Below, piece after piece: positions 1 through 10,465 of a stretch of DNA of 64,000 nucleotides; position 1 is the stretch's first letter, and each line of letters opens with the position of its first letter. This DNA is from Azolla caroliniana (taxonomy: Eukaryota; Polypodiophyta): positions 8,990,001 to 9,054,000 of the forward strand of contig JBHGNT010000004.1 in NCBI GenBank assembly GCA_043228905.1, read 5' to 3'. The position numbers were made by a program, and so were the translations under genes. The notes beneath the pieces were generated by a model. The model was not told where the DNA came from. It saw nothing but the letters and a program-made list of their open reading frames with translations, and ran no database searches.

Positions 1-289
1 GAGTCTCCACTACTCACCGGTTCTTCATCAGACTGGTCGAACCGACTCATTCGTCCATTCGGTCCGCTTAACCGAAACGAAATCGGACTCTCTTTGCGGG
101 TCCCGATTTCAGGCTCAACCGGAGGCATCTCGGCCTCGCTGAGCTCATCGTCAGAACTCGGATTGGAGGTGAGGTCCGGAGTCGGAGGCAAGTACCAAGA
201 CGCGGACTCGTCAGACACAACGTTGTGGCTCACGCGCGCTTGTTTGGTGCGAGGGTTATAACACTTACAACCCTTCTGCTCATCCGAAT

Positions 290-1200
290 AGCCGACTAAG
301 ATACACTTCTCGGCTTTCGCGTCCAACTTCCTCCGCTTCTCCTTCGGTACATGCACAAGTGTCGTAGATTCTGCTTCCTTCCGAAATACAGCTCATGTGC
401 CGACACTTTGTCTCCAATTTGATTCTGGATGTAGACCGCGGTCTGAACCGCTTCAGCCCAGTTGGGCAAGCTCTTCTCCTCTAGCATTGCCCACGCTGCT
501 TCCAGAACCGACCAATTTTTTCTTTCGGCCACACCGTTTTGCTCCGGCGTATATCTACAGCTAAATTCCCATCTGTTGTAGATACCCGTTGAATTGACCG
601 GAAAAGTACTCTTTTCCGCCATCCAACCGCACGCACTTGATCTTTCTTCCTGTTTCCCTTTCGACGAAAATCTTGAGGTCCCGAAAACAGTCGAAGACTT
701 CACTCTTTTTCTCAATGAGGTACATCCACGTGTGCCACGTATAGTCGTCGATGAAGGAGACGAAATATCGACTCCCGCCAAGACTAACGTTCTATGTCGG
801 CCCCCATAGATCAGAATGTATCAAGTCGAGCTTGTTTCGGCTCCGGTTATGCTCGTTGGGGAAAGGAAGTCAGTGTTGCTTCCCTAGCTGGCAAGCTTCA
901 CAAATTTGTCACTTCCGGCCACTAAATTTGGGCAATCCGAACACCACCTGTTTCGATTGCATGTCTTGAAGCCGTTGATAGTTGACGTGGCCTATCCGCG
1001 TGTGCCATAAGTCGATATCTGACTCGAATTTTTGTCCTTTCGTGAACATTGCGGTGCCACCATCACTAGAGTCGAGGATAAACATCCTCCCGTCTCTACA
1101 CCCTTGTGCAATAACTCAGCCTTCTTCCTCGATGAACCACCCGAGATGCGTGAACCGGACTTGCATCCCTTGATCGACGATCTGCCCGACCGACACCAGA
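290..1200 (-). pseudogene. Copia-A GAG-pre-integrase and integrase core
   Basis: Integrase joins element cDNA to host DNA using a D-D-E triad. The minus-strand translation near 1190-960 gives the pre-integrase segment (LVSVGQIVDQGMQVRF, then an LWH...GHVNY motif). Further left is the core: HSDLWGP, then SFIDDY, then NGVAERKNW, which carries the catalytic E. Frameshifts and stops interrupt it (for example inside the pre-integrase part and just after the zinc-binding motif), so it is not translatable as one protein. Confidence 0.8.
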
Positions 1201-1328
1201 TTCTTTGTGATTGTTGAGACGTGTAACACGTTCATGAGTTTCCCTTCCTGCCCGACATGGCTTAGGGGAACTTCACCGACATTTGCGATCAGATGCGGAG
1301 TGTCGTCTTCAGTTGAGACTACTCCCGG

Positions 1329-2060
1329 TTACATCGGTTTCTCAAGGTATGAGAACCACTCCTTGTGGCACGTCATGTGGTTTGACGCGCCGGAGTTGAC
1401 GTACCACACCTCATTCGACTTTGGGCTGATCTTCTTCATCGAGTTTGCTTCGTGTCTCGTCACGAAGGCTGACCCTTTTCCGGCTTTTCCAGATCCTTCG
1501 GCGTAGTGCGATCGCTGTCGATTTCCTTTGTCGGTCTGTCCGGAACTTGATCCGTATCCGGTCCTCTCCAAATCGGTGCGCTTCTTCCAGCACTCGCTCT
1601 CCTTGTGACCTTTCTTGCCACAGTACCAGCATTCCGCAATGGATTTCCCATACCGGTTGTCGTCGCCTCGACTCCCCCTGTTTCCGGAGGGTCCGGAATT
1701 GCTGTCGGCATCACTTCGGTGCCTTCTTCGTTGATCTCGTCGGCCGCCTTCATTGCGCACCGACTCGCCTCATCTGCCACGACCACGGGGCCTATCTCCC
1801 TCCATGTACAACATCTTGATGTCGGCATGCGTGCTCATCAACGCACCCACGTGGTTCTCCTCCATAAGGAGCATCGACTGTAGGTCGAAAAACGACGGCG
1901 TATTCTCCCGTGTACACACAACAGTTTGGAATGCTCTAAACTTCGACACTAGTCCCCCGACACAGATCTGCACCATCTCACCTTCCTTGACGTTCACATC
2001 GATAGAGGCTAAGGAGTCACATATCTCTTTGATTTTCAAGGTGTAATCAACCACCGACAA
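1329..2060 (-). pseudogene. Copia-A gag (UBN2-type) with zinc knuckle and protease remnant
   Basis: Gag packages element RNA into virus-like particles. The stretch 2060-1770 reads as the middle of a plant Copia gag, with the usual YTLKIKEICDSLASI segment. After a frame change, 1760-1329 holds a CCHC knuckle (CWYCGKKGHKESEC, near 1630-1590) and then the protease start VWYVNSGASNHMT. The protease normally has D in the D-S-G triad; here it is N, so this copy should lack protease activity. The frame break and the D-to-N change mark it as dead. Confidence 0.85.
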
Positions 2061-2378
2061 GTTGCGTTGTCATAGGTTGCTCAGCTCCTGTCGAAGTTGA
2101 AGCTTCCTAGCTGTAGTGCTTGCTACAAAAATCTTCTTCAAATTTCCCCAAGCATCTTTCGGAATTTTTGCATCCCGAATGCAGCTTAGGAGCTATTCGC
2201 CCACCCTCCCAAAATATATTCCTACGGGGAATATCTATCCAACGGCCTCGCGGTTTACACACCGCTATGGCTTACGTTATGCGTACTGTTTTACGCACCC
2301 AGTCTACACACTGGGTCATGCACAGTGTTACACACCAAACGTTGAGCTTGTCACTCAACAAACAACAGTTCTCAACCT

Positions 2379-2391
2379 CGCTCTAATACCA
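2379..2391 (-). other. Primer-binding site of Copia-A (tRNA-iMet type)
   Basis: The minus strand reads TGGTATTAGAGCG directly next to the LTR end. The standard plant Copia site complementary to initiator Met tRNA is TGGTATCAGAGC, so this copy carries one mismatch. Confidence 0.85.
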
Positions 2392-2834
2392 TGTAAAGAA
2401 TAGCGTGCAGAAGCTTGTGGACAAACCGGCTAAGTCGGATTCAACAATAAAACAAAGAATGAAGGTTTAATGGAAGTTTAAGAGCAATGAATACACAAGA
2501 GAGACAGAGAGAGCAGAAAGGATAAACTCTATTCAAAAAAATTAACACTCTATACATAGGATGTGCTCAATGAGCACTTTTTATACAAGTCCACAAGGGA
2601 CTAACAGAAGTACTATGTACATCAATGCTCATACGAGAGGCTGACATTAACTACGATGACCATGACTACTTAGTAGTCTAGAAGAGTAGGCCTCTAAATG
2701 GCCTACCGGTTCACACTTGAGTCTGACTCTCTAATCCGGTTCTTGGTCCCGGATACCGATCCGGTCCATCCGTTCCGGATATTTATACGGACACCGATCC
2801 GGATACGATCAGGCTCAGGCTTGTTCGCTCAACA
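2392..2834 (-). mobile_element. 5' LTR of Copia-A (443 bp)
   Basis: On the plus strand it begins TGTAAAGAATAG and ends CGCTCAACA; read on the minus strand it runs TGTTGAGC...TTTACA. It is adjacent to the primer site and is similar along its length to the LTR at 53739-54183 (445 bp). It holds many CCGGAT-type motifs. The base run after it is CTTAG, a possible target duplication whose partner is outside the window. Confidence 0.88.
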
Positions 2835-2839
2835 CTTAG

Positions 2840-3172
2840 TCACATAAAGAATACACAGGAGAGACAGAGAGAACAGAACAGCACAAACTTACTTTCAAAA
2901 TATCACTATGTACATACATATCCTACATAATACTTTTTATACAAGTCCTTAAAAGGACTGACAAAAGTACTGACAAGTACTTCAATGCTCATACCAGTGA
3001 TTGACACTAACTCCAAGGAATATGCCTACATACTAGGCTAAGATTGTAGGCCTCTAATGGCCTAGTGGTTACAATCTGATCCGTCTCTTTGATCCGGCTC
3101 TTGGTTTCGGATACCAATTCGGCTCTGGCTTATTCAACCGATCTGGATCCGGTTGAGCTTATCCGCTCAACA
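2840..3172 (-). mobile_element. Partial LTR of the Copia-A/B/E family
   Basis: From TCACATAAAGAATACAC to CGCTCAACA this stretch parallels the right three quarters of the LTR at 2392-2834, including the shared tract that reads gagagacagagagaacag. Its left part is missing. The simplest reading is that Copia-A inserted into an older LTR of its own family. Confidence 0.8.
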
Positions 3173-3590
3173 ACGGCATTCATCGAAGTCTTCCAAACAT
3201 TGTCACCATTTCCCTCACATTGTTCGTCACCATTTCTTGCTTCTCTCGCACATAAGTTGTCGCCACACATCCTTCCTCAACGTCTTCTCCAAGGGTGGGA
3301 TTGGTCGTAGGGCGTGCCAAAATAGTGTTATGGGTTTAGGGTTGGGGATGACGATCATTGCGGGATGCGTTAGGATGATGTTGAGAATCATTGTGGGGTG
3401 GGGGTGGGGGTGGGGGTGGGGGTGGTGCCTAGAATGGTTCCACCCCCCTCCCAACCGGGTTCAACGTGAGAGCGGGAGAGAAAAGAGAAAAGGTGTCAAA
3501 GAGAGAGAGAGAGAACTTATTCATGTTCCATTCATTCCCCATAAAGGGGTTGAATAGTTACAATGAGGTTAGATACATAGGGGTGCAAGG
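3173..3590. other. Spacer with a G-rich tract, no gene
   Basis: There is no convincing coding sequence. It contains GGGGGT repeats at 3395-3425 and a GA-rich stretch near 3500-3515. Open frames across it are low-complexity readings of these tracts. Confidence 0.6.
3395..3425 (+). repeat. (GGGGGT)n tract, possible G-quadruplex
   Basis: At least five runs of four to five G separated by single T. Such spacing satisfies the usual G-quadruplex pattern. Confidence 0.75.
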
Positions 3591-3961
3591 CACTATCCCA
3601 CCGGGGTAGTGTCAGCATGATAAGTCAATCTATGCAAACGTCGACACACGATCACCTTCAGTGTGCACACCAAATACTGAGATATGTGAGCGGCATGAAG
3701 GATCGTGGACTTGCTATATCGCCACGGCATATTTGAACAATTGGTTGGCTACACAGATGTCGATTGGACCGGAGACACCACAGATCATCAGTCGACATCA
3801 GGCTTTATGTTCTCCCTTGGAAGTGCCAAAATAGCATGGAGTAGTAAGAAGCAACGGACAGTGGCCAAGTCGAGCATCGAGGCTGAGTACAAAGGTGTCA
3901 CCATTGCGACATGTGAGGCCATATTGTTCAAGCGACTGTTGCAGGATCTCCAGGGCAACGT
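3590..3961 (+). pseudogene. Copia-B pol fragment: end of RT and first half of RNase H
   Basis: This is the left half of a split Copia polymerase gene. A broken frame from about 3600 carries the RT-RNase H linker (QILRYVSG). From 3705 the open frame reads the RNase H start, with GYTDVDWTGD, FSLGSAKIAWSSKKQ and SIEAEYKGV. It stops being Copia at 3961, where Gypsy-A begins; the RNase H sequence resumes at 16896 in the same codon context (LLQDLQGNV followed by PTPIMIYCDN). The left end is truncated near 3590. Confidence 0.88.
3958..3961. repeat. Target-site duplication of Gypsy-A, left copy (ACGT)
   Basis: ACGT precedes the element and recurs at 16896-16899. The preceding base also matches the last base of the right LTR, so a 5-bp AACGT duplication is possible. 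Confidence 0.75.
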
Positions 3962-4783
3962 TGTCGTGTCGAAGCACGTCGCGTATAAGAGCTTGGCATG
4001 TCCGGGCGGAACCGTTGGGGTTCTGAACCAGGAGAGTGGAAATAAGAAGATGAAAGAGAAGAGTGGGAAGTCGAGCCGGAAGTATCTCAATAGTCATGAG
4101 TGGTTTGCAGCCCTACCCGTGAAGACCAAAAACCTTATATCGTTCCACCTACATAACCAAATTAAGTGTGCAAAAACATATTGGAAAGCCCTCTGGAAGA
4201 GCTTTCCAAGGACCTATAGAACGTCGACAAATGATGTTAGAATTGAGAGTTATGAAGGAAATACCGTATAGTGCTACTCCTCAAACGCAGACGAAGAAGA
4301 AATGCCAAATAGGAATTTCACTCTTTCTTCGAGAGAAAACCCTTTACAAAATAGGACTCTTTGATTGTTCCCCCCCCCCCCCCCCCCCTCCATGACAATA
4401 ATCCTCCCCTCTTATACTAAATTGATGTCATTACATGTAGGCCACGTGGCACACACCTAGAGAAGCTTGTGCATGTGCGCGATATAAAGCATGCGGGCCA
4501 TGTGGCACACATGTAGAGAAACTTTGCATGTGCGTTATATGGTGCACATGAAATACATTACATGGTTTTGAGTACACAAAATTTGTTCCAAAATAATGCA
4601 AATAATCCCTAAGAACAATAATACTAAAGAACTTTGAGTCTAGAATGTAAATCAACTCCAATGAGTCGAATCAGGTGGATCTCCAAGGAGTGTTGGGTCA
4701 CCGAACCAAGTCGAGATGTGTGGTTGTAGTTGAGGCAAGTGTGGAATCATGGTGGCACCAATCGTTCGTATCCCTTTACGTCA
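3962..4783 (-). mobile_element. 3' LTR of Gypsy-A (822 bp)
   Basis: Begins TGTCGTGTCGAAGC on the plus strand and ends TTTACGTCA. It is nearly identical to 16086-16895; the main length difference is a poly-C run (4370-4388, against 16494-16503). On the minus strand a purine tract (AGGAGGGGGTGCA) abuts its start, which confirms the boundary. Confidence 0.9.
4370..4388 (+). repeat. Poly-C run in the Gypsy-A 3' LTR
   Basis: Nineteen C in a row, against ten in the partner LTR. It has expanded or contracted since insertion, or is an assembly error. Confidence 0.9.
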
Positions 4784-4951
4784 TGCACCCCCTCCTAACC
4801 TGCACATCCTCTGGTATGTGCTAAGTGGAGAAAATTCAACCAAAGTCTTCTTTCCTTTTATTTGAACATTTGATGCATGCCAATAGTCTTCATTCAATTC
4901 CGGAATCGACATGAGAGACATCTTCTCCCCTTCATTCTTCTCGTTTACTTT
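4784..4951 (-). other. Gypsy-A purine tract and 3' non-coding segment
   Basis: Read on the minus strand, this piece lies between the Copia-C insertion and the 3' LTR. The purine tract is at about 4784-4795 as read backwards. No coding sequence is seen. Confidence 0.65.
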
Positions 4952-4956
4952 CTCTT
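4952..4956. repeat. Target-site duplication of Copia-C, left copy (CTCTT)
   Basis: Exact match to 10466-10470, which is the right copy. Confidence 0.93.
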
Positions 4957-5340
4957 TGTTGAGAATCAAGCTCAACTTGGTCTAGTGTGTGAACTCACCT
5001 TGAGAGTGAATAGACACTCCAACAATCAAGAGTCACCATTATCTCACCACTTTGTATTCTAGCATTTAGTATTAGTCATAGAATCATATTCTATGACACA
5101 TAACTTATGAGCTTTCACATTCCCCATGCTCCATGAGTCTTGTAGTTAATGAAGAGAGAGGGTGACTATATAAAGCACCCTCCTCCCACCTTGTATAATG
5201 TTGAGTCTTTCTCCTTTGTTAATATACTTTACCTTGCGTATTCTCTGTGTCTTACCCCTTGTCTCTCTCACTCTCTCTCATACATACACACACATCTCTC
5301 ACCTATTCTGCTACACAAGAATCATACCCGATTCTTTACA
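4957..5340 (+). mobile_element. 5' LTR of Copia-C
   Basis: TGTTGAGAATC...TTCTTTACA. A TATA-like box (CTATATAAAG) lies near 5167-5176 and a CT/CA-rich leader follows. The same family provides the LTRs of Copia-D. Confidence 0.95.
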
Positions 5341-5352
5341 TGGTATCAGAGC
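5341..5352 (+). other. Primer-binding site of Copia-C
   Basis: TGGTATCAGAGC, the exact plant Copia initiator-Met tRNA site, directly after the LTR. Confidence 0.95.
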
Positions 5353-5507
5353 AGTTTGGTAGTTTTATCTAGCCCATCCGCGTGCGTTGAGCTCTACGCC
5401 GACGTTCAAGAAGAACCGGCTCATTGCTATCGTAGTGCGACTACATAGCTTGTATTCAAGAGAGAAGAAGAAGGAAGAAATTTACATCAAACACCATAAA
5501 TACTCAA

Positions 5508-6480
5508 ATGGGGAGCGCTCTCCCTAGTGAGAAGTTGGACCGAAACAACTTCACATCTTGGGAATACAAGATGCACAAATACCTTGTCGGCCAAGGCTAT
5601 TGGTGTTACATCAAGGGAGCACAAGAAAACCGACCCGACCCGGCAGACGCCGACTACTCAACATGGGAGCAAGCGGCGAGTCGAGTAATGTATTGCTTGG
5701 CGACATGTGTTCACGACCACATGCTCGGTTACATTCGAGAAACTGAGACGCCAAAGGAAGCATGGGAAAATCTACGAAAGATTTTCGCCGCAAACACGAC
5801 TGCGAGGAAGCTTCAACTCCGCCAAGAGTTGAACAACGTCCAACAACAGGACATGTTCATCACAAGCTACACCTTGAAGATCAAGGAGATTTGTGACTCG
5901 CTCGGCTCAATAAGCATCAATGTGAATGATGATGAGATGGTGCAAATATTCCTCAGCGGCCTTGCACCACGGTTCAGCTTGATGAGAACCGTGGTCCTAG
6001 CAAGGGAGAATCGTCCCTCTTTCTTTGATCTTCAATCTATGTTATTGGTCAAAGAAAACCACGTGTGTACAAGCAATGAGTTGGAAGCCTACATGCTCTA
6101 CACACACTCGAACGGAGGAAGAGGATGCGGACAAGCAAGAGGCCGATTCGGCCAAGGACAAGGCGGACAAGGTCCGACCTATGACAACAATTTCCAATTT
6201 CGACCGCAAAATCGAAGCTAACGAGGAACCTTCGCAAGAACGGGGAGCTTCCACTCCGGCCCGAGCCGTCAAAACGCAACCGAATACGGATACTACAGAA
6301 AGCTCGGCAAACATGAAGAAGAGTGCCGAAAGAAGATGCGCGAATCGGCCTCCACAAGCCGACAACTCACAAATTACGCGCACAATTACGACTACGAAGA
6401 GTATAGCGGAATGTACGAGCACAACTCCAACTACAAAGATCGTGGCGGAATGTATGCACACAACTCCGACCGTGGCGTAA
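5508..6480 (+). pseudogene. Copia-C gag and zinc knuckle
   Basis: Gag forms the particle shell. The frame 5508-6221 opens with ATG and MGSALPSEKLDRNNFTSWEY, then the gag core with TLKIKEICDSLGSI and a glycine/arginine-rich tail. The knuckle continues in another frame after about 6220, and its first two Cys have become Tyr (YGYYRKLGKHEEEC; the related copy in Copia-D still has CGYCGKLGHHEEEC). The frameshift and loss of two zinc ligands mean it is non-functional. The start is chosen because the same ATG context begins gag in Copia-D. Confidence 0.88.
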
Positions 6481-7060
6481 TGTTCATGATGAAACATAGA
6501 GCAAACTCTATGTCGGCCTCTACCTCAACTACTACCCTCAATCTGGAGGACGTATGGTTTGTTGACTCCAAAGCCTCAAACCATATGACATCTCATAAAG
6601 AATGGTTCTCGAACTTCGAGAGCCGGAGTGACCCGGTTATGTCGAAACCGAAGATGACACTACGCACCCGATTCGGCACATGGGCAATGTTCCGTTCAGC
6701 GAAAGAGGTAAGCAAACATACGTCAAAAATGTCTTGCATGTTCCCACCATCACGAAAAACTTGGTCTCGGTCGGCCAAATGTTTGAGCAAGGGATGCAAG
6801 TATGATTCGACCAAGAAGGGTACTTCATCGAAAAAGAGGGCCGAATCATCGCGCGTCGAAGAAGAGAGGGCTGGATGTTCATTCTCAATTCACACAAGAT
6901 GAAATCCGCTGTGTTCGCAAAAAGCACAAGAGCCGACTCCGATATAGAGCTATGGCACAAGCAAATCGGCTACATCAATCTTAACAAACTCAAAGCAATG
7001 AAATCGAAAGGAGTCGTCATCGGACTCCCGACATTCAAAGAGAAGGAGATTGAAGGTGTA
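6480..7060 (+). pseudogene. Copia-C protease and GAG-pre-integrase
   Basis: The protease should cut the polyprotein. The segment DVWFVDSKASNHMTSHKEW near 6548-6605 has K where the D-S-G triad needs G; Copia-D has E at this place, so the family may have changed it before either copy inserted. Frames then slip, and 6875 onward resumes with the pre-integrase segment (ELWHKQIGYINLNKLKAMKS). Confidence 0.82.
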
Positions 7061-7792
7061 TGCAAAACACGCCAATTCGGCAAGCAACACCGACACCCAT
7101 TCCCAAAAGAGCGGAACGTGAGCAAAGGTCTACTTGACGTAGTCCATTCTGACGTATGGGGACCGGCGCAGATGGCTACATTCGGCGGATGCCGATATTA
7201 CATGCTCTTCATCGACGACTTCTCCAGGCACACATGGCTCTATCCGATGTGGCAAAAGAGCGAAGTGTTCAGACACTTCCAAAGTTTAAAAAACGAAGTC
7301 AAAAAAGCCACTGGTCGTCATGTACGATGCCTTCGATCGGATGGTGGCAAGGAGAACTTCTTGGACGATTTCATGGCGTATCTCCAAAAGGAAGGAATTC
7401 GGCGAGAATTCACTTGCCAACACACTCCGCAACAAAACGGAGTAGCCAAGCGCAAAAATCGGCAATTCCTCGAAGTAGCGCGGGCCATGTTGAACGAGAA
7501 GCATATGCCCAATTCATATTGGGCCGAAGCTACAAATACGGCCGTCTACCTAATGAACCGATGCACAACATACGGAGTGCACGAGGTCACTCCGCACGAA
7601 AAATACTTCGGAAAGAAGCCGGATCTATCGCACACACGAATATTCGGCGCAATAGCATATGTGCACATACCCGACGAAAAGCGGCAAAAGCTAGATCCAA
7701 AGTCGGAGAAATGTATCCTTGTGGGATACTCACTCGAACAAAAGGGGTACAAATGCTACAATCCATCTACCCGAAAAGTTCGAGTAAGTTGA
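7060..7792 (+). pseudogene. Copia-C integrase
   Basis: The core shows HSDVWGP, FIDDFSRHTW, RSDGGKE and the NGVAKRKNR block. The two catalytic D residues are present, but the third residue, E in NGVAERKNR, is K here, so strand transfer should be abolished. The frame ends at a TGA (7790-7792) where related copies have R (CGA), a C-to-T change. The start of the zinc-binding part is also altered (CKTRQFGKQH). Confidence 0.88.
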
Positions 7793-9248
7793 GACGTCGT
7801 GTTCGACGAATCTGCATCCTGGTACACACCAGAGAAGATTCCAACTTCGACCTCGATCAATGCAGAATCAGCTGAACAAGAGCGAGAAGGTGGAGATCGC
7901 CTCGAAGACATGTTCAAAGATAGCCTGATGACAAGAAGGCTAAGTGGGCCACAAGAGCCCCCGAGCGATCAAAGCACATCACGGCCTAGCCCGAAGATGG
8001 ACAAAGGCAAGGCGAAAATGTCGGAATACGAAGACGATCTCCTCGACAACGATGAGTCGACTCACTCACTCACTCGACAGTGAGTTCGGCGGCTTCGATG
8101 TACCAATCAGAGTGAAGAAAGCCCTCATCTTTCCAAATGAAAAGCTCTGTCGCTCCACCCGTGAAAAGAAACCGGTCAGCCGATTCGGCTACAACGACTA
8201 CATGGCATATCACTATGCCTTTATGATGAAGTTAGCGATAGTACGCAAGCCGGAAACATTTTCCGAAGCAGCCAAGGATCCGTGATGGATCGAAGCCATG
8301 AACGAGGAGATGAAGGCACTATGAAAGAACGAGATGTGGGATCTCGTTCCCGCCTCACCACACAAAAAGGTGATTAGATGCAGATGGATTTACAAAGTGA
8401 AGTACAACGTCAACGGTTCCGTCAACCGCTACAAAGCGCAACTCGTAGCGAAAGGCTACACTCAAACGCACGGAGATGACTACGAGGAGACCTTTGCCCC
8501 GACGGCAAAGATGAAGATGGTACGGACCGTAATTGCGGTTGCCGCGGCGAAAGGGTGGCACCTCCATCAAATGGACGTTAAGAACGCCTTTCTACAAGGC
8601 GAATTAGAAGAGGAGGTGCACATGATACAACCACCCGGCTTCAACTCGAGTACCCATCCGAAAGCTATATGCCGACTCAAGAAGCCACTCTACGGCCTCA
8701 ATCAAGCACCGTGTGCTTGGCATTCGAAGATAACGCAATATCTTCATCAAATCGGCTTCCGTATGTCAAAATCGGACAACTCCCTCTACATACGAAGCGA
8801 TTCCACAAGTCCAATCGTCATCATCTTATATGTGGATGACCTAGTAATTGGCGGTGAGCATCTCGTCGACATCAATCAGGTCAAATCCCTCCTTTCTAAC
8901 AAGTTCGAGATGACGGACATGAAGGAGCTCCACTACTTCCTCGGCATCGAGGTAATTCGGACTCCGGCCGGAATCATGATCTCTCAACGGCACTACATCC
9001 TCAACTTGTTATACAATTTCGGTATGGCTGGGTGCAAATCCGCAGCAACCCCACTCGATCGCAATCTCAAACTAGATGCAAACTCCGGCACCAAAGCGTG
9101 TGAGGCGACTCAATATCGGCAACTCATCGGGAGTCTCATCTACCTCACAATCACACGGCCCGATCTCAGTTATCCGGTCGGTCTCCTTAGCCAATTCATG
9201 CAAACACCACGTGATACTCACTTGGATTACGCTAAGCGAGTTCTATGA
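7793..9248 (+). pseudogene. Copia-C linker and reverse transcriptase
   Basis: After a variable acidic linker (7799-8285) the RT reads [63 protein letters not shown] and the active-site LYVDDLVIGG near 8828-8860. Stops at 8283-8285, 8322-8324 and 9246-9248 each replace R (CGA) or W (TGG). The catalytic YVDD is intact, but the chain is not continuous. Confidence 0.9.
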
Positions 9249-9815
9249 TACGTTAGCGGCACAATGGATTGCGGCATCCTCTACAAGACGGCGATGCCAA
9301 TACGACTCAAGGGGTACACAGACGCCGATTGGGCCGGCTACAATGCGGATAGAAGATCAACCTCCGGATTTGTTTTTTCCCTCGGTAGCGGAGCAATATC
9401 CTAGAGCAGCAAAAAGCAACCAACCGTCGCTCTTTCGAGCACAGAGGCGGAATACAAGGGCGCGGCAGTGGCCGCATGTGAGGCCGTATGGCTCAAAAGG
9501 ATACTCAATGATCTGGGCGTACCCATCAAGGATCCGACTTCCCTTTACTACGACAACCTGAGCAGTATCTATCTGGCTCGGAAACCGGTGTTCCACGTGC
9601 GGACAAAGCACATCGAAGTGCACTATCACTTCATCCGAGAGCGCGTTCTAGCTGGCGATGTCAACCTACAACACATTAGCACCAACCTTCAAACAGCCGA
9701 CATCTTCACTAAAGCCTTAGGAGCCGACAAGCTATGGCAATTCATGACCGATCTCGAATTGACGATCCCTGACCTGCCAAGCTTGAGGGGGAGTATTGAA
9801 GTTGCTACGCAATAA
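9249..9815 (+). pseudogene. Copia-C RNase H
   Basis: RNase H removes RNA from the RNA-DNA hybrid. It shows YTDADWAG, STEAEYKGAAVAACEAVWLK, YYDNLSSIYLA and RTKHIEVHYHFIRERV, with the final D-rich part (TADIFTKALG). One stop (TAG at 9402-9404, for TGG) breaks it. It ends about 30 bp before the first purine tract-like motif. Confidence 0.9.
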
Positions 9816-10081
9816 CACGTGAATTCCGCAAACCGCGCACACTACGCAATAACGTGTGGATTCCGCAAGCGCGCAACGAAGCCGCGAAGAGCCGATCTAC
9901 CGCACAAAACCGTGAAGAAAGACGCAAGTCGAAGCACAGACTTCGCAACTACGCACAACGCAAGCTAGAGCACGGATTCCGCAACTCCGCATAAATGCGA
10001 GTCGACGCGAACTCCGGAACGCGAATCGAAACGGATTTTGGATACCATCTGAAACTAACCCGACTTGAGCTTGATGGGGCG
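9782..10081 (+). other. Copia-C 3' spacer with two purine-tract motifs
   Basis: A purine motif TTGAGGGGGAG sits right after pol (9783-9793), yet the LTR begins only at 10082, where a second motif (GATGGGGCG) abuts it. The 290-bp spacer is rich in CGCAA words; a unit starting ACGCAATAACACGTG recurs as ACGCAATAACGTGTGG about 41 bp later. The same spacer is present in Copia-D (18103-18360, reversed), so it belongs to the family. Confidence 0.75.
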
Positions 10082-10465
10082 TGTTGAGAATCAAGTTGAA
10101 TTTGGTCTAGTGTGTGAACTCACCTTGAGAGTGAATAGACATGCCAACGGTCAAGAGTCACCATTATGTCACCACTTTGTATTCTAGCATTTAGTATGAG
10201 TCATAGAATCATATTCTATGACACATAACTTATGAGCTTTCACATTCCCCATGCTACATGAGTCTTGTAGTTAATGAAGAGAGAGGGTGACTATATAAAG
10301 CACCCTCCTCCCACCTTGTATAATGTTGAGTCTTTATCCTTTGTTAATATACTTTACCTTGCGTATTCTCTGTGTCTTACCCCTTGTCTCTCTCACTCTC
10401 TCTCATACACACACACACATATCTCACCTATTCCGTTACACAAGAATCATACCCGATTCTTTACA
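10082..10465 (+). mobile_element. 3' LTR of Copia-C
   Basis: TGTTGAGAATC...TTCTTTACA, 384 bp, the same length as the 5' LTR, and followed by the CTCTT repeat. Confidence 0.95.

Larger units (their letters stand above)
1..2391 (-). mobile_element. Copia-A internal region (gag to integrase), left end outside window
   Basis: This is the 5' part of a Ty1/copia retrotransposon read on the minus strand. In order from right to left it shows the primer site, gag, a CCHC zinc knuckle, a protease remnant, the GAG-pre-integrase segment, the integrase core and the start of the linker to reverse transcriptase. Reading frames are broken several times, so no intact polyprotein remains. The 5' LTR lies at 2392-2834. 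The family is shared with Copia-B and Copia-E, whose LTRs and proteins are clearly similar. RT, RNase H and the 3' LTR would lie left of base 1. Confidence 0.9.
4957..10465 (+). mobile_element. Copia-C, full-length Copia retrotransposon nested in Gypsy-A
   Basis: A complete 5.5-kb element: two 384-bp LTRs (4957-5340 and 10082-10465), a perfect tRNA-iMet primer site, gag, knuckle, protease, integrase, RT, RNase H, and a purine tract. It is flanked by CTCTT at 4952-4956 and 10466-10470. By eye the LTRs differ at about 15 of 384 positions without gaps, so it is moderately young but not recent. It is inactive: five in-frame stops or more, frameshifts in the knuckle region, and a lost integrase catalytic E. 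Confidence 0.96.
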
